Assembly: GCA_963790435.1 (NCBI GenBank)
Contig: CAWBOI010000002.1
Location: 62,001-126,000, forward strand
Origin: Ilyomonas sp963790435
GTDB taxonomy: Bacteria; Bacteroidota; Bacteroidia; Chitinophagales; Chitinophagaceae
Direction of reading: 5' to 3'
DNA: 64,000 nucleotides
In this document: positions 32,565 through 41,090 of the stretch, piece after piece
Layout of the letters: each line of letters starts with the position of its first letter
Position numbering within the stretch: the stretch's first letter is position 1
Program-made: the position numbers and the translations under genes
Notes under the pieces: model-generated
What the model was told of the DNA's origin: nothing
The model's database searches: none
The model's input: only the letters and a program-made list of their open reading frames with translations

Positions 32565-33711
32565 ACGCGTCCTCCTTTTTTGTGTTATTTTTTATTTGTT
32601 TAGAATGATGAAAAGATGCTTTTTTATCCATTTCTTTTTGGATCAGGTTATTCATTTGTTGCCAGGTTGCATCCCATGAATTGTCTTTTAAAAACTCATC
32701 CGTTTTTGCCAGCCATTGTTGCTTGTTCCCTTTTGCCAGTTCTTTTTCTGCTTTTCCAACGAACTCTTCCGAATTATTTACAATATGCACCAATTCTCTG
32801 TCGCCATACGGATGCACCACATCCTGAATTGCAGTTGAAATGACAGGTTTGCCACCGGCAAGATATTCCGGCGTTTTGGTTGGGCTGATAAAACGGGTTG
32901 ATTCATTTAAAAGAAACGGTACCAACGCGATATCCCAGCCATGCAAATAGGTCGGAAGCTCGTTGTATGTTTTGCCACCAAGATAATGAATATTTGACAA
33001 ACGGGGCAGCATAGCCTGATCTATTTTTACAACCGGTCCTATCAAAACAAAATGCCAGTCGGGCTTTTGTTGCGCCGCTTCCTTTATCAGGTCAATATCA
33101 AACCGTTCATCAATGACACCATAAAAACCAAGACGTGGATGCGGAATGCCAGCCTGGTCAGCAGGCTCGTCTATCTCCTTTCTTGCCTGTGCAAAATGGG
33201 TTTTGTCAATACTGCTGGGAAAAGGATAAATGTTGTGATGTTGGTGCTTTTTAGCCTCAAACAAGGTATGGCCGCCGGTAAATACAACATCAGCTTTAGC
33301 AAGCAATTGCTCTTCCAGTGTTTTTAAAAGTGGAGAAGCAAATTTAAAAGCTGAAAGTTCATCCATGCAATCGTACACCACAATTTCTGTCTTTAGATTA
33401 TCACTTACTAACAAAGCCATCGGTGTGTAATACCATAGTATAAAATTTTGAATAGCTTGTTCCTTGAATAAATTATCTAACAATCTCTTTTGTCTGTCAA
33501 TATTTTCAGCAGAAGGGTTGCCTTGCAAATAAAATTGGACTACTTCTACGTTTTCTTTTGTCTTATTTATTCTGTAATTATCATCTGGTGCATCAAAAAT
33601 GGGTTCCTCAATATAAAAAACACGACAAGTGGCTGCAAAACGGCTAAGCAAATGCTGTGGACGTTGATATACAAAGTTCCATCGTAAATGAGAGAAGCAT
33701 ACAATATCCAT
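32557..33711 (-). CDS. Glycosyltransferase, GT-B fold
   Basis: A 384-residue cytoplasmic glycosyltransferase of the GT1/GT4 type. The N-terminal part has FSHLRWNFVYQRPQHLLSRF, typical of a group of polysaccharide transferases found beside glf, and FGYPS-like PFPSSIDKTHFAQAR. The C-terminal donor-binding half has YLGGKTYNELPTYLHGWDIA, LVPFLLNESTRFISPTKTPE and YLAGGKPVISTAI, with the conserved acidic residue before YLAGGKPV. With the mutase it probably places galactofuranose or a related sugar on a surface glycan. Confidence 0.82.
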   Translation of the reverse strand: MDIVCFSHLRWNFVYQRPQHLLSRFAATCRVFYIEEPIFDAPDDNYRINKTKENVEVVQFYLQGNPSAENIDRQKRLLDNLFKEQAIQNFILWYYTPMALLVSDNLKTEIVVYDCMDELSAFKFASPLLKTLEEQLLAKADVVFTGGHTLFEAKKHQHHNIYPFPSSIDKTHFAQARKEIDEPADQAGIPHPRLGFYGVIDERFDIDLIKEAAQQKPDWHFVLIGPVVKIDQAMLPRLSNIHYLGGKTYNELPTYLHGWDIALVPFLLNESTRFISPTKTPEYLAGGKPVISTAIQDVVHPYGDRELVHIVNNSEEFVGKAEKELAKGNKQQWLAKTDEFLKDNSWDATWQQMNNLIQKEMDKKASFHHSKQIKNNTKKEDAYV

Positions 33712-33994
33712 TTTTTAATTTCAATTTTTCAGTTTTATTGAAAGATGATGCAACTGGCAAAAGCGAAAAAATCAACGATTAGCAAAATGGAAGAGTAAAA
33801 TAATTATGCCATTTTTATTTATTCTAATAATGAGATGAGAATATAATCGTAAGTTCTGTAATGTAAAGGATTGTAGAATTTTATGCCCTTACTTTTGGTT
33901 TTGGCATGATGATTTTTTACTATTGGATGCGAGGTTTGGCTTGGAGCCGGTTGCTTGAAACAATCCGTTTTCGATTTAATAAGAACGAACTCAA
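33712..33994. other. A/T-rich intergenic region, nothing recognised
   Basis: Upstream region of the sugar block and 3' side of the aminotransferase gene, same strand. I see no gene, hairpin or repeat that I can support. Confidence 0.4.
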
Positions 33995-35185
33995 TCAGGA
34001 AGCAAGCGTGACATCAATGCTTTTTATTATAATCTGGCAGCCTCTTTCTAATTCTTCATTACTAATACTTAAGGGCGGCGCGATGCGCATTTTATTAGTA
34101 GCAAATAAAAACCAGTCGGAGATTAGTCCGTTGCTGATGCAGCGGCGAATCACTTTTACATTCGTTTCAAAATCGGCAAACTGAAGCGAAGCCCAAAGTC
34201 CGGCTGTTTGCCGTTTGTAAATTGCTGAGTGCTGTAACTGCCTGCGCAATATTTCTTCTTTCTTTTTCACTTCTTGAATATAATTCTCTTCGAGCAACAC
34301 TTCAAAAGCAGCTTTGCCTGCCGCACACGAAACCGGATGACCGCCAAATGTTGTAATATGCCCCAGCACCGGATTGTGAGTAAGGCTTTGCATAATTTGA
34401 TAATCGGAAATAAATGCACCCAACGGCATTCCACCGCCGAGAGCTTTTCCTAACAACAACACATCGGGCACAACGCCGTATTGCTCAAAAGCCCACAGCG
34501 TTCCGGTTCTGCCAAAGCCGGCCTGTATTTCATCTACAATCAACAAAGCGCCTTTTTGTTTACACCTGTTTTGTATTGCTTTCAGCCATCCGTTGGGCGG
34601 AGAAGTAACACCACTTTCTGCCTGCACCGTTTCAGCAATTACAGCAGCGGTGTCTTCATCAATGGCATTCATTACTTCTTCGCTACCATACGGATAATGG
34701 TAAACATCAGACAGCAAAGGGCGATAGGCATTCCGGAAATATTCATCGCCCATCACACTCAATGCTCCGTGCGTGCTGCCATGATAACTGTTGTGAAAGC
34801 CAATGATTTTACTGCGTCCTGTATAACGCTTCGCAAGCTTCAATGCGCCTTCGGTGGCTTCGGTGCCGCTGTTGGTAAAATAAACGCAGTTGAGCGTTGA
34901 GGGTAAATGTTGTGTAAGCAACTTTGCATACGCTACCTGCGGACTTTGTATAAACTCGCCATACACTATCAGGTGCATGTATTGTTCAGCTTGTTGCTGA
35001 ACTGCGGCAATTACTTTTGGATTGCCGTGACCGATGTTGGCAACGCTGAAGCCGGAAATAAAATCCATGTATTGTTTGCCATCCGCGCCAAATTGATAAA
35101 TACCTTTTGCCTGCACCATTTCCAAACCCATTGGTTCGGGTGAAGTTTGCGCAACGTGGCGAAGAAAAAGCGAACGGTTATCCAT
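33995..35185 (-). CDS. Class III (ornithine/GABA-type) aminotransferase
   Basis: PLP-dependent aminotransferase, 396 residues from the ATG at 35185, which directly precedes DNRSLFLRHVAQTSPEP; an upstream ATG at 35242 would add 19 residues of hydrophobic type. Marks are YFTNSGTEATEGALKLAKRY, GFHNSYHGSTHGALSVMG, LIVDEIQAGFGRTGTLWAFE with the cofactor aspartate, and LLLGKALGGGMPLGAF with the PLP lysine. The amino donor could be acetylornithine, ornithine, lysine or GABA; nothing nearby settles it. It is divergent from the carbonic anhydrase gene. Confidence 0.9.
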   Translation of the reverse strand: MDNRSLFLRHVAQTSPEPMGLEMVQAKGIYQFGADGKQYMDFISGFSVANIGHGNPKVIAAVQQQAEQYMHLIVYGEFIQSPQVAYAKLLTQHLPSTLNCVYFTNSGTEATEGALKLAKRYTGRSKIIGFHNSYHGSTHGALSVMGDEYFRNAYRPLLSDVYHYPYGSEEVMNAIDEDTAAVIAETVQAESGVTSPPNGWLKAIQNRCKQKGALLIVDEIQAGFGRTGTLWAFEQYGVVPDVLLLGKALGGGMPLGAFISDYQIMQSLTHNPVLGHITTFGGHPVSCAAGKAAFEVLLEENYIQEVKKKEEILRRQLQHSAIYKRQTAGLWASLQFADFETNVKVIRRCISNGLISDWFLFATNKMRIAPPLSISNEELERGCQIIIKSIDVTLAS

Positions 35186-35290
35186 AGTTGAAACTGACAG
35201 TTGTCGGATGACAGATACAAGAAATGAGCAAAAGTAAACCATGGATTCGCCTCCTTTTGTTTTTACTTTGTTTTCATCTTAAAAATAAGT

Positions 35291-35809
35291 ATGGCTTTAC
35301 TGATACCTGTACTGGGAAAAGAACCGCGAATGGGTGACCGTTGTTTTTTGGCTCCGAATGCTACGCTGGTAGGCGATATAATGATGGGCGATGATTGCAG
35401 CGTTTGGTTTAATGCCGTTTTGCGCGGCGATGTAAACTTCATCCGCATTGGCAATAAAGTGAACATTCAGGATAACGCCGTTGTGCACTGCACGTTTGAA
35501 AAATGGTCAACCACAATCGGCAATAATGTTTCCATCGGGCACAGTGCCATTGTACATGGCTGTACTTTATATGATGATGTGTTGATTGGTATGGGTGCTA
35601 TTGTGATGGACGGGTGTATTGTTCACCCAAACTGCATTATTGCCGCTGGCGCTGTACTGCTGCAAAACACGGTTGCGGAAAGCGGAAGCATCTACGCAGG
35701 AGTGCCTGCAAAAAAGGTAAAAGAAGTGTCGGCAGAGTTGACTGCTAATGAAATACACCGCATTGCCAACAATTATTTGCGATACGCCGGTTGGTATAAA
35801 AAAAGTTAG
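35291..35809 (+). CDS. Gamma-class carbonic anhydrase family protein
   Basis: A 172-residue left-handed beta-helix protein. The zinc histidines of the gamma class are present: VVHCTFEKW, then IGHSAIVHGC with the other two. Hexapeptide repeats run through residues 20-140, for example ATLVGDIMMGDDCSVWFNAV, and the C-terminus is a short helix. It may hydrate carbon dioxide or be one of the related acyltransferase-like proteins (YrdA, PaaY); activity is often low in such members. Cytoplasmic trimer by family. It stands alone. Confidence 0.88.
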   Translation: MALLIPVLGKEPRMGDRCFLAPNATLVGDIMMGDDCSVWFNAVLRGDVNFIRIGNKVNIQDNAVVHCTFEKWSTTIGNNVSIGHSAIVHGCTLYDDVLIGMGAIVMDGCIVHPNCIIAAGAVLLQNTVAESGSIYAGVPAKKVKEVSAELTANEIHRIANNYLRYAGWYKKS

Positions 35810-36075
35810 TAATTCTTGCAGCGAAAAGCGGCGGCAATTTGTCTTTCGTATTTGGATAGCTTTTCTGGCAAAAACAAAACTAATTGCTTATATTTTTTAC
35901 GGCTAATTCACCCTTCAGGAAAGCTATCTCTTTTATAAGACAATATTTTTCTCGTTTATACGATTTATAATAGGAATTTGTGAAGACAAGAAAAGAAGAA
36001 ATGTGAAAGCTGCTACAACCTACTAAACTTAATAAAACTGATTGATATAACTCATTAAAAACAAAAAGCGGTACC
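35810..36075. other. Intergenic region
   Basis: Contains one copy of the recurring 11-mer (35868-35878). No gene or clear hairpin supported. Confidence 0.45.
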
Positions 36076-36357
36076 ATGCACGCAACCCAATATGCTGCTA
36101 CCACCAATATCTACAATTTGAATAGCAGCCTCGCCGATTTTTACCAACTCACCAGTAAGTTAAGCAAACTTCGCTTTGTTCGTTTCACCGGGAAAGAAGA
36201 TGAAGCCGACACTATTCAATGGTCGTTTACCTATCGCAAGCGCAAGTTTGTTTTACAGTACAGCATTTATAATGGCATTTCGTTGTTTTCAGAAGAAGCT
36301 AAAGACGAAAAGCTGATTAACAAACTGGCGGACAAGCTGCATTTGCTTCCTTCCTGA
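36076..36357 (+). CDS. Conserved hypothetical small protein
   Basis: A 93-residue soluble protein without a signal or membrane segment. It alternates helix (SLADFYQLTSKLSKLRFVRF) and beta strands (TIQWSFTYRKRKFVLQYSIY) and ends in a charged helix. I do not recognise the family. The alternation and clean reading frame argue that it is a real gene. A reverse copy of the recurring 11-mer begins one base after the stop codon (36358), and a heptamer array follows further on. Confidence 0.55.
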   Translation: MHATQYAATTNIYNLNSSLADFYQLTSKLSKLRFVRFTGKEDEADTIQWSFTYRKRKFVLQYSIYNGISLFSEEAKDEKLINKLADKLHLLPS

Positions 36358-36501
36358 TTTGTTTTTGCAGTAAAAATTTTGCAGTAAAGCAAGTACTTCT
36401 CTTGCTCTTTCCCGCACAAGTTTAGGATGCTCGCACAGAGTAAAGGAGCGAACAGAGAGGAATCGTAATTTGGTAAGATGGGTAACTTGCTAAGTGTATT
36501 T

Positions 36502-36550
36502 AACCGCTACTTGCTTGTAGCTTCCTGCTCGTAGCTCAAAGCTCACCGCT
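36502..36550. repeat. Degenerate heptamer array H7
   Basis: Seven units (aaccgct, acttgct, tgtagct, tcctgct, cgtagct, caaagct, caccgct), ending six bases before the rsgA stop codon in the gap between two convergent genes. Confidence 0.75.
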
Positions 36551-36555
36551 TCTTT

Positions 36556-37482
36556 CTACCAGTTTTTATCGTCAATGCTATCCATCATATTCAGATAGCT
36601 GCTGTATCGTTCAACCGCAACCGAACCTTCGTTCACGGCTTCCTTTACAGCACATTCCGGCTCATTCAGATGAAGGCAGTTGTTATACCGGCACTGCGGA
36701 AGTAATTTTCGCATTTCAGGGAAATAATGTGAAAGCTCCTCCTTTGCAATATCAATCATACCAAACTCACGAATGCCAGGGGTATCAATGAGCCGTCCGC
36801 CAAAAGGCAAATCAAACATTTCGGCAAACGTGGTGGTGTGCATTCCTTTTCCGCTCGACTGGCTTACTTCAGTAGTTCGTAAGTTTTTTTGAGGCAAAAC
36901 CGCATTGATAAAAGTAGATTTCCCAACGCCGCTGTGTCCGCTTAGCAATGTAGTTTGGTTTTGCAGAAATTTTTTAATTTCTTCCACGCCTTCGCCGGTT
37001 TTCATGCTCAACTTCGTTACTTTATAACCAATAGATGTGTAAATGGTGCTCCATTCTTCAAACAGTGCGATTTCCTTCTTTTTATAAATATCCCATTTAT
37101 TAAAAACAAGAATGGCGGGAATGTGAAACGCTTCTGCCGACACCAGAAACCTGTCAATAAAGCCGTTTGAGGTACGCGGCTCTTTAATGGTTGCAAAAAG
37201 CAGTGTTTGATCGAGATTAGATGCAATAATGTGATGCTGCTTTTTGTTATGTGGGGAGCTGCGGGCAATGTAATTGTTGCGTTCCCTAATTTCTGTGATA
37301 ATGGCAATACTGCCTCCCTCCTCTTCCAATTCAAGCGTAACCTCGTCGCCAACGGCAATGGGATTGGTTGAAGTAATGTTATCAATTTTAAACACACCCT
37401 TTATACGTGCATTTACAAACTGACCGTTTTCAGTTTTGGCCACATACCAGCTTCCGGTTGATTTGTAAATGAGCGCCTTCAT
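36556..37482 (-). CDS. rsgA: Ribosome assembly GTPase RsgA
   Basis: Circularly permuted GTPase that helps mature the 30S ribosomal subunit. I use the ATG at 37482 (308 residues, the normal length); upstream ones add unlikely residues. The order of motifs is permuted as expected: G4 NKWD first, then G1 LLSGHSGVGKSTFINAVLP and G3 DTPGIREFGM. The N-terminal OB domain (KALIYKSTGSWYVAKTENGQ) and the C-terminal zinc knuckle with Cys and His residues (LPQCRYNNCLHLNEPECAVK) are complete. Cytoplasmic, on the small subunit. Confidence 0.95.
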   Translation of the reverse strand: MKALIYKSTGSWYVAKTENGQFVNARIKGVFKIDNITSTNPIAVGDEVTLELEEEGGSIAIITEIRERNNYIARSSPHNKKQHHIIASNLDQTLLFATIKEPRTSNGFIDRFLVSAEAFHIPAILVFNKWDIYKKKEIALFEEWSTIYTSIGYKVTKLSMKTGEGVEEIKKFLQNQTTLLSGHSGVGKSTFINAVLPQKNLRTTEVSQSSGKGMHTTTFAEMFDLPFGGRLIDTPGIREFGMIDIAKEELSHYFPEMRKLLPQCRYNNCLHLNEPECAVKEAVNEGSVAVERYSSYLNMMDSIDDKNW

Positions 37483-37770
37483 AAATAGAGCGAAAATATT
37501 GCAAATGCTACAATCGGGATTAATAACAATCTGCGGGAATTTGAGGAGAGACATCCACAATTCCCTCCCGTTTGGTTTTGCACTTATTATCGCTTTGGCA
37601 AGTGAGGAATAAAAATTTGGTTTTGAGGAAACTATTTATTTTTCGAAAGCGGTTGATTTGGAAAGAACTTTTAAATATTTAAAAAGTAGTGAGCTAAAAA
37701 AGATAACAATTACTTAAAAGAAAAGGGATTTGGCATAATTTATACTATTATAAAGGATAAATATTCCCTT
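37483..37770. other. Divergent region between rsgA and the receiver gene
   Basis: A/T-rich, with a reverse copy of the variant word GCAAAACCAAA at 37571-37581. No consensus promoter could be fixed for either gene. Confidence 0.4.
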
Positions 37771-38133
37771 GTGAAGCAACTTTTTATTGTTGATGATGAC
37801 TACGACATTCTGCTTTCGCTTAAAATCTGGTTTACAAAAAAGGGGTTTTCGGTAAAGGTATTTCAACAATCCCAGCCTCTTTATGATGCACTGAAACAAT
37901 CAAAGCCAGACCTGATTTTAATGGATGTGAATCTCAACGGTGAAGATGGCAGAGAAATTTGCAAGCGTATAAAAAACGAATTCATTATCAATCTTCCGGT
38001 TATCCTTTTTTCAGCCAATATTCATGCGTTGGATAATTATAAAGATGCTTGTGCGGATGACATTTTGCACAAACCGTTTTCACTTAATCAAATTCATAGT
38101 CTTATCAGTTCTCATCTGCCGGTTGAAGCTTAG
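37771..38133 (+). CDS. Single-domain response regulator (receiver only)
   Basis: A 120-residue CheY-like receiver with a GTG start. The acidic pocket is in FIVDDDYDILL, the phosphoacceptor is Asp52 in LILMDVNLNG, and the switch lysine is in DILHKPFSL. There is no output domain, so it probably passes the signal by protein contact or acts in a phosphorelay. No histidine kinase gene lies beside it; its partner must be elsewhere. Confidence 0.9.
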   Translation: MKQLFIVDDDYDILLSLKIWFTKKGFSVKVFQQSQPLYDALKQSKPDLILMDVNLNGEDGREICKRIKNEFIINLPVILFSANIHALDNYKDACADDILHKPFSLNQIHSLISSHLPVEA

Positions 38134-38292
38134 TGCTTTTTAGAGTTTTGATTGATGATTGCCTGTAAAGGCTTCACTAAAAATACTCTTATTCAGGCCG
38201 TTTGAAAATAGCATTATGTTTGGCTTTGTATCAATAAAACAAACCTTTCGTTTGTTGCTGTGCATCCATTTCCCGATGGGAAAATTATTTTT

Positions 38293-38541
38293 ATGAGTGA
38301 ATCCTTCTTTATCCCGGTTGTTTATCAAAACAAAACACTCGAGCTTCCTGGACAGTTAGTTACTACTGCTTACTCTTACTACATAGAAGTTGAGATTGAA
38401 GATACCAAAGTAAATTTTGAAAGAGACGATGAAGGCAATTTCAGAGCCATCATTCCACCATCCGATAGCGAAAATGGGGCAAAAACAAATGCCCAACTGC
38501 TGCAAGCCATCGCCAATACTTTGGAAGATATTTTATCCTGA
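38293..38541 (+). CDS. Conserved hypothetical small protein
   Basis: An 82-residue soluble protein from the ATG at 38293; an earlier ATG at 38260 adds eleven residues. It shows beta strands (FFIPVVYQNKTLELPGQLVT, YYIEVEIEDTKVNFERDDEG) and a C-terminal helix (LLQAIANTLEDIL). Function unknown. The residues NGAKTN near the end are encoded by a copy of the recurring 11-mer that also forms GGGC...GCCC. Confidence 0.6.
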   Translation: MSESFFIPVVYQNKTLELPGQLVTTAYSYYIEVEIEDTKVNFERDDEGNFRAIIPPSDSENGAKTNAQLLQAIANTLEDILS

Positions 38542-38558
38542 TGAAAGACTCTACTACT

Positions 38559-38592
38559 TGTAACTACAGCTAATAGCTCGTAACTCACAGCT
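38559..38592. repeat. Degenerate heptamer array H8
   Basis: Five units, one of them six bases long (tgtaact, acagct, aatagct, cgtaact, cacagct), filling the gap between the convergent genes ending at 38541 and 38605. Confidence 0.65.
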
Positions 38593-38604
38593 TACTCCTA
38601 TTCC

Positions 38605-39819
38605 TCAGGTTCGGCTGGCAATCAGCAGGTTTAAATCGGTGTATTTCAAATCATATCGCTGGCTGATGTAAATATCGGTTAAGTGCCCTTTGTACATATA
38701 CACACCGTGCCGCAGGTTAAAGTTGTGCCATAGCATTTCTTCAAAACCACCTTCATCGCCGGCGTCCATCAGCAGCGGCATCAGCACATTGGAGATTGCC
38801 TGGCTTGCGGTACGTGCAAAGCCGCTGGCAATGTTGGGCACGCAATAATGGATCACATCATATTTGCGAAACGTAGGTTTTTCGTGCGTGGTAATTTCGC
38901 TGGTTTCAAAACAGCCGCCGCGGTCAATGCTCACATCAATAATCACGCTGCCGCTGCGCATTGCCGCCACCATATTTTCGGTAACTACAATCGGGCTTCT
39001 GCCACTTTCTGTAATAAGCGCGCCCACGGCAACTTCGCAGGTTTTGATTTGCTTAGCTAAAATTTTCGGTTCGATAACGCTTGTCCAAACACGCACACCG
39101 AGGTTGTTTTCCAGTCGTTTTAATTTGTAGATATTGTTATCAAACACTTTTACCGATGCGCCCATTGCCAAAGCAGTACGTGTAGCAAATTCGCCCACCA
39201 CGCCTGCGCCAATAATGATCACTTTTGTTGGCGGAATGCCGCTGATGCCACCGAGCAACACACCTTTGCCTTCGTTTGCCGTACCCAGGTATTGTCCGGC
39301 AATCAGCATAGCGGCGCTGCCGGCAATTTCGCTCATGCTGCGTACAATGGGAAAAGTGCCGCTTTCGTCTTTTAAATTCTCAAAGCCAATGGCAGTGATG
39401 CGTTTCTTCATCAGCACTTCAATAATTTCTTTTTTTAAAAGAGAAAGATGAAGTGGTGAAATGATGGTTTGGTTCATTTGCAACTGCGCACATTCTTCCT
39501 GCACAACCGGTGCGCTCTTTACTAGAATAGGGCATTTGTAAACGGCATCGGCATCATAAGCTATTTTAGCACCGGCATCAGAATAATCTTTATCATCGTA
39601 ATTGCTACCCACACCAGCTTTGGTTTCTATTGTTACTTCATGCCCGTTGTTTACCAATACGCCAACAGCTTCAGGAGTAAGCCCAATACGGTTTTCCTGG
39701 TAAGCCGTTTCTTTCGGGATGCCGATTTCAAGCCGCTCACCGGCAGTTTTAATGTCTAATTTCTCTTCCTGTGTTTCGTACGAGAACGATCCGCTCACAA
39801 CAGGCTTAGTTACAGGCAT
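38605..39819 (-). CDS. ald: Alanine dehydrogenase
   Basis: NAD-dependent enzyme converting L-alanine to pyruvate and ammonia, or the reverse. 404 residues, with a short N-terminal extension typical of Bacteroidota. Marks are EIGIPKETAYQENRIGLTPE, GHEVTIETKAGVGSNYDDKD, catalytic-type NQTIISPLHLSLLKKE, the NAD fold VIIIGAGVVGEFATRTALAM, and DRGGCFETSE. It could also be annotated as a PntA-like transhydrogenase fragment, but the length and catalytic motifs fit Ald. It is 135 bases after tsaE on the same strand, a frequent neighbour in this phylum. Confidence 0.88.
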   Translation of the reverse strand: MPVTKPVVSGSFSYETQEEKLDIKTAGERLEIGIPKETAYQENRIGLTPEAVGVLVNNGHEVTIETKAGVGSNYDDKDYSDAGAKIAYDADAVYKCPILVKSAPVVQEECAQLQMNQTIISPLHLSLLKKEIIEVLMKKRITAIGFENLKDESGTFPIVRSMSEIAGSAAMLIAGQYLGTANEGKGVLLGGISGIPPTKVIIIGAGVVGEFATRTALAMGASVKVFDNNIYKLKRLENNLGVRVWTSVIEPKILAKQIKTCEVAVGALITESGRSPIVVTENMVAAMRSGSVIIDVSIDRGGCFETSEITTHEKPTFRKYDVIHYCVPNIASGFARTASQAISNVLMPLLMDAGDEGGFEEMLWHNFNLRHGVYMYKGHLTDIYISQRYDLKYTDLNLLIASRT

Positions 39820-39953
39820 TGCTTTTTGTTTTGTTATAAAATTGAAGTGATAGAATTGGAATATTCAGTTAAGGAAACAGGACACCTTGCATTTGACCGG
39901 ACGATAATTATTGATTCTTCTTTACTGCTTGTACAAATGTAAACTAAAATGAA

Positions 39954-40370
39954 TTATGCCGTTGCATGAAGCCTTCGTGTGTTATCATCTATTATAGTTA
40001 TCTGAATGTGCAGCGTGTTATCGGGTAGCAAGCGAGGCGCTACCTGGGGCCATTCTACCAGGCAAAGATTACCACTTTGCAGTGCATCTTCCACACCAGC
40101 TGTTACCGCATCTTCTTCGCCCCGTAACCGGTACCAATCCATGTGATAAACCGTTCCTGCCTTTTTGGTTTTGTATTCATTGATAATGGCAAATGTCGGA
40201 CTGCTCACTGCATCTGTGGTTTGTAAAACATCGGTGCAAAGCGCACGGATGAGTGTGGTTTTGCCCGCGCCCATGGGTGCCTCAAACGCCCACACGGAAA
40301 AGCTTTTTCCCCATTCCCACAATTGCTGGGCGGCTTCCTCAAGTTCATTGTGGGTGAATGTTATGGTCAT
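39954..40370 (-). CDS. tsaE: tRNA threonylcarbamoyladenosine ATPase TsaE
   Basis: Small ATPase of the complex that makes the t6A modification at position 37 of tRNAs reading ANN codons. I use the ATG at 40370 (138 residues), which gives the normal start TITFTHNELEEAAQQLW. Marks are the P-loop FEAPMGAGKTTLIRALC, SSPTFAIINEYKTKKAGTVY with the conserved threonine region, HMDWYRLRGEEDA and CLVEWPQVAPRLLP. Cytoplasmic partner of TsaB and TsaD, which are not in this window. Confidence 0.93.
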   Translation of the reverse strand: MTITFTHNELEEAAQQLWEWGKSFSVWAFEAPMGAGKTTLIRALCTDVLQTTDAVSSPTFAIINEYKTKKAGTVYHMDWYRLRGEEDAVTAGVEDALQSGNLCLVEWPQVAPRLLPDNTLHIQITIIDDNTRRLHATA

Positions 40371-41090
40371 GGCGCAAACGTACAAAACAGTTAATAACAA
40401 CCCGTTTACAAAGCAACTCTATGAACACTATGTAATCAAAATGCGAATAAGGAATGCAGGCATACGGCGGCCCTTACTTCCATAGCTGTTCTAAACATTC
40501 CAAACCCTTGTAAGGGTAACGTGTTTGTAGTAAATACACCATAGCATATTTATCCGGCTCCATTGGAGCCGCGTATTTCGTGTGCCTGCCTTCTTCGCTA
40601 TGCGGCTCCAATCGAGCCACATTTACAAGCAATAATGTCTTCTACGAACACGCGAACCCTATGGGTTATGAACACAATACTTTTTAGGCAAAACCAAAGA
40701 ACCTCTGAACACTTGTGCATTACATCTTCTTCAAGCCCTTACATTTGAAATTGTCACAAAAACAAAAAGCAAAAGAAAAAACATTAATCACTTTCATTAT
40801 TAAAATGGCTTTTATCAGGCAACTACCTAAAAATTCAAATTGTCCACCGCATTTACATTCATCATGACTATTACCCGTGCGCTGTGGAAATAATTTTGTT
40901 TAATATATAAATTCTGTTGCTGTAAACAGGAGCCGTTTGAAAGTTGATGGTAAACAATAACAACATGCTTTATGCTTTCTATTTCTGCGAAAAGTTCTTT
41001 CAATGATTATTACCCTACTAACACTTTTGTTTTTGCCCGAAAAATATGGGTAACAGCTTTTGTTTTTGTAAGCACCGTTTATTGCCTTAA
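40371..41090. other. Long intergenic region with symmetric repeat element
   Basis: No intact gene. It contains the nested palindromic element listed separately, a variant word at 40688, a reverse copy of the 11-mer at 41026 and, from about 41040, what looks like the decayed signal peptide of the outer membrane efflux gene. Confidence 0.5.
40504..40667. repeat. Symmetric, palindrome-rich element (REP/MITE-like)
   Basis: Outer palindromes ACCCTTGTAAGGGT (40504-40517) and AACCCTATGGGTT (40655-40667), then inward CGTGTTTGTAG facing CTACGAACACG, and in the middle GGCTCCATTGGAGCC (40556-40570) and GGCTCCAATCGAGCC (40604-40618). The whole can fold back on itself. No transposase is present. Confidence 0.6.

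Noticed and set aside
33906..34184. 92-codon plus-strand frame before the aminotransferase end
   Set aside because: Mostly antisense to the aminotransferase and without recognisable features.
35880..36107. 75-codon minus-strand frame between carbonic anhydrase and the small gene at 36076
   Set aside because: Overlaps the start of the better supported gene; hydrophobic, low-quality composition.
36076..36357. Toxin or antitoxin gene
   Set aside because: Small size alone; no partner gene and no known motif.
40563..40748. 61-codon frame in the palindromic region
   Set aside because: It runs through the repeat element and shows no protein character.
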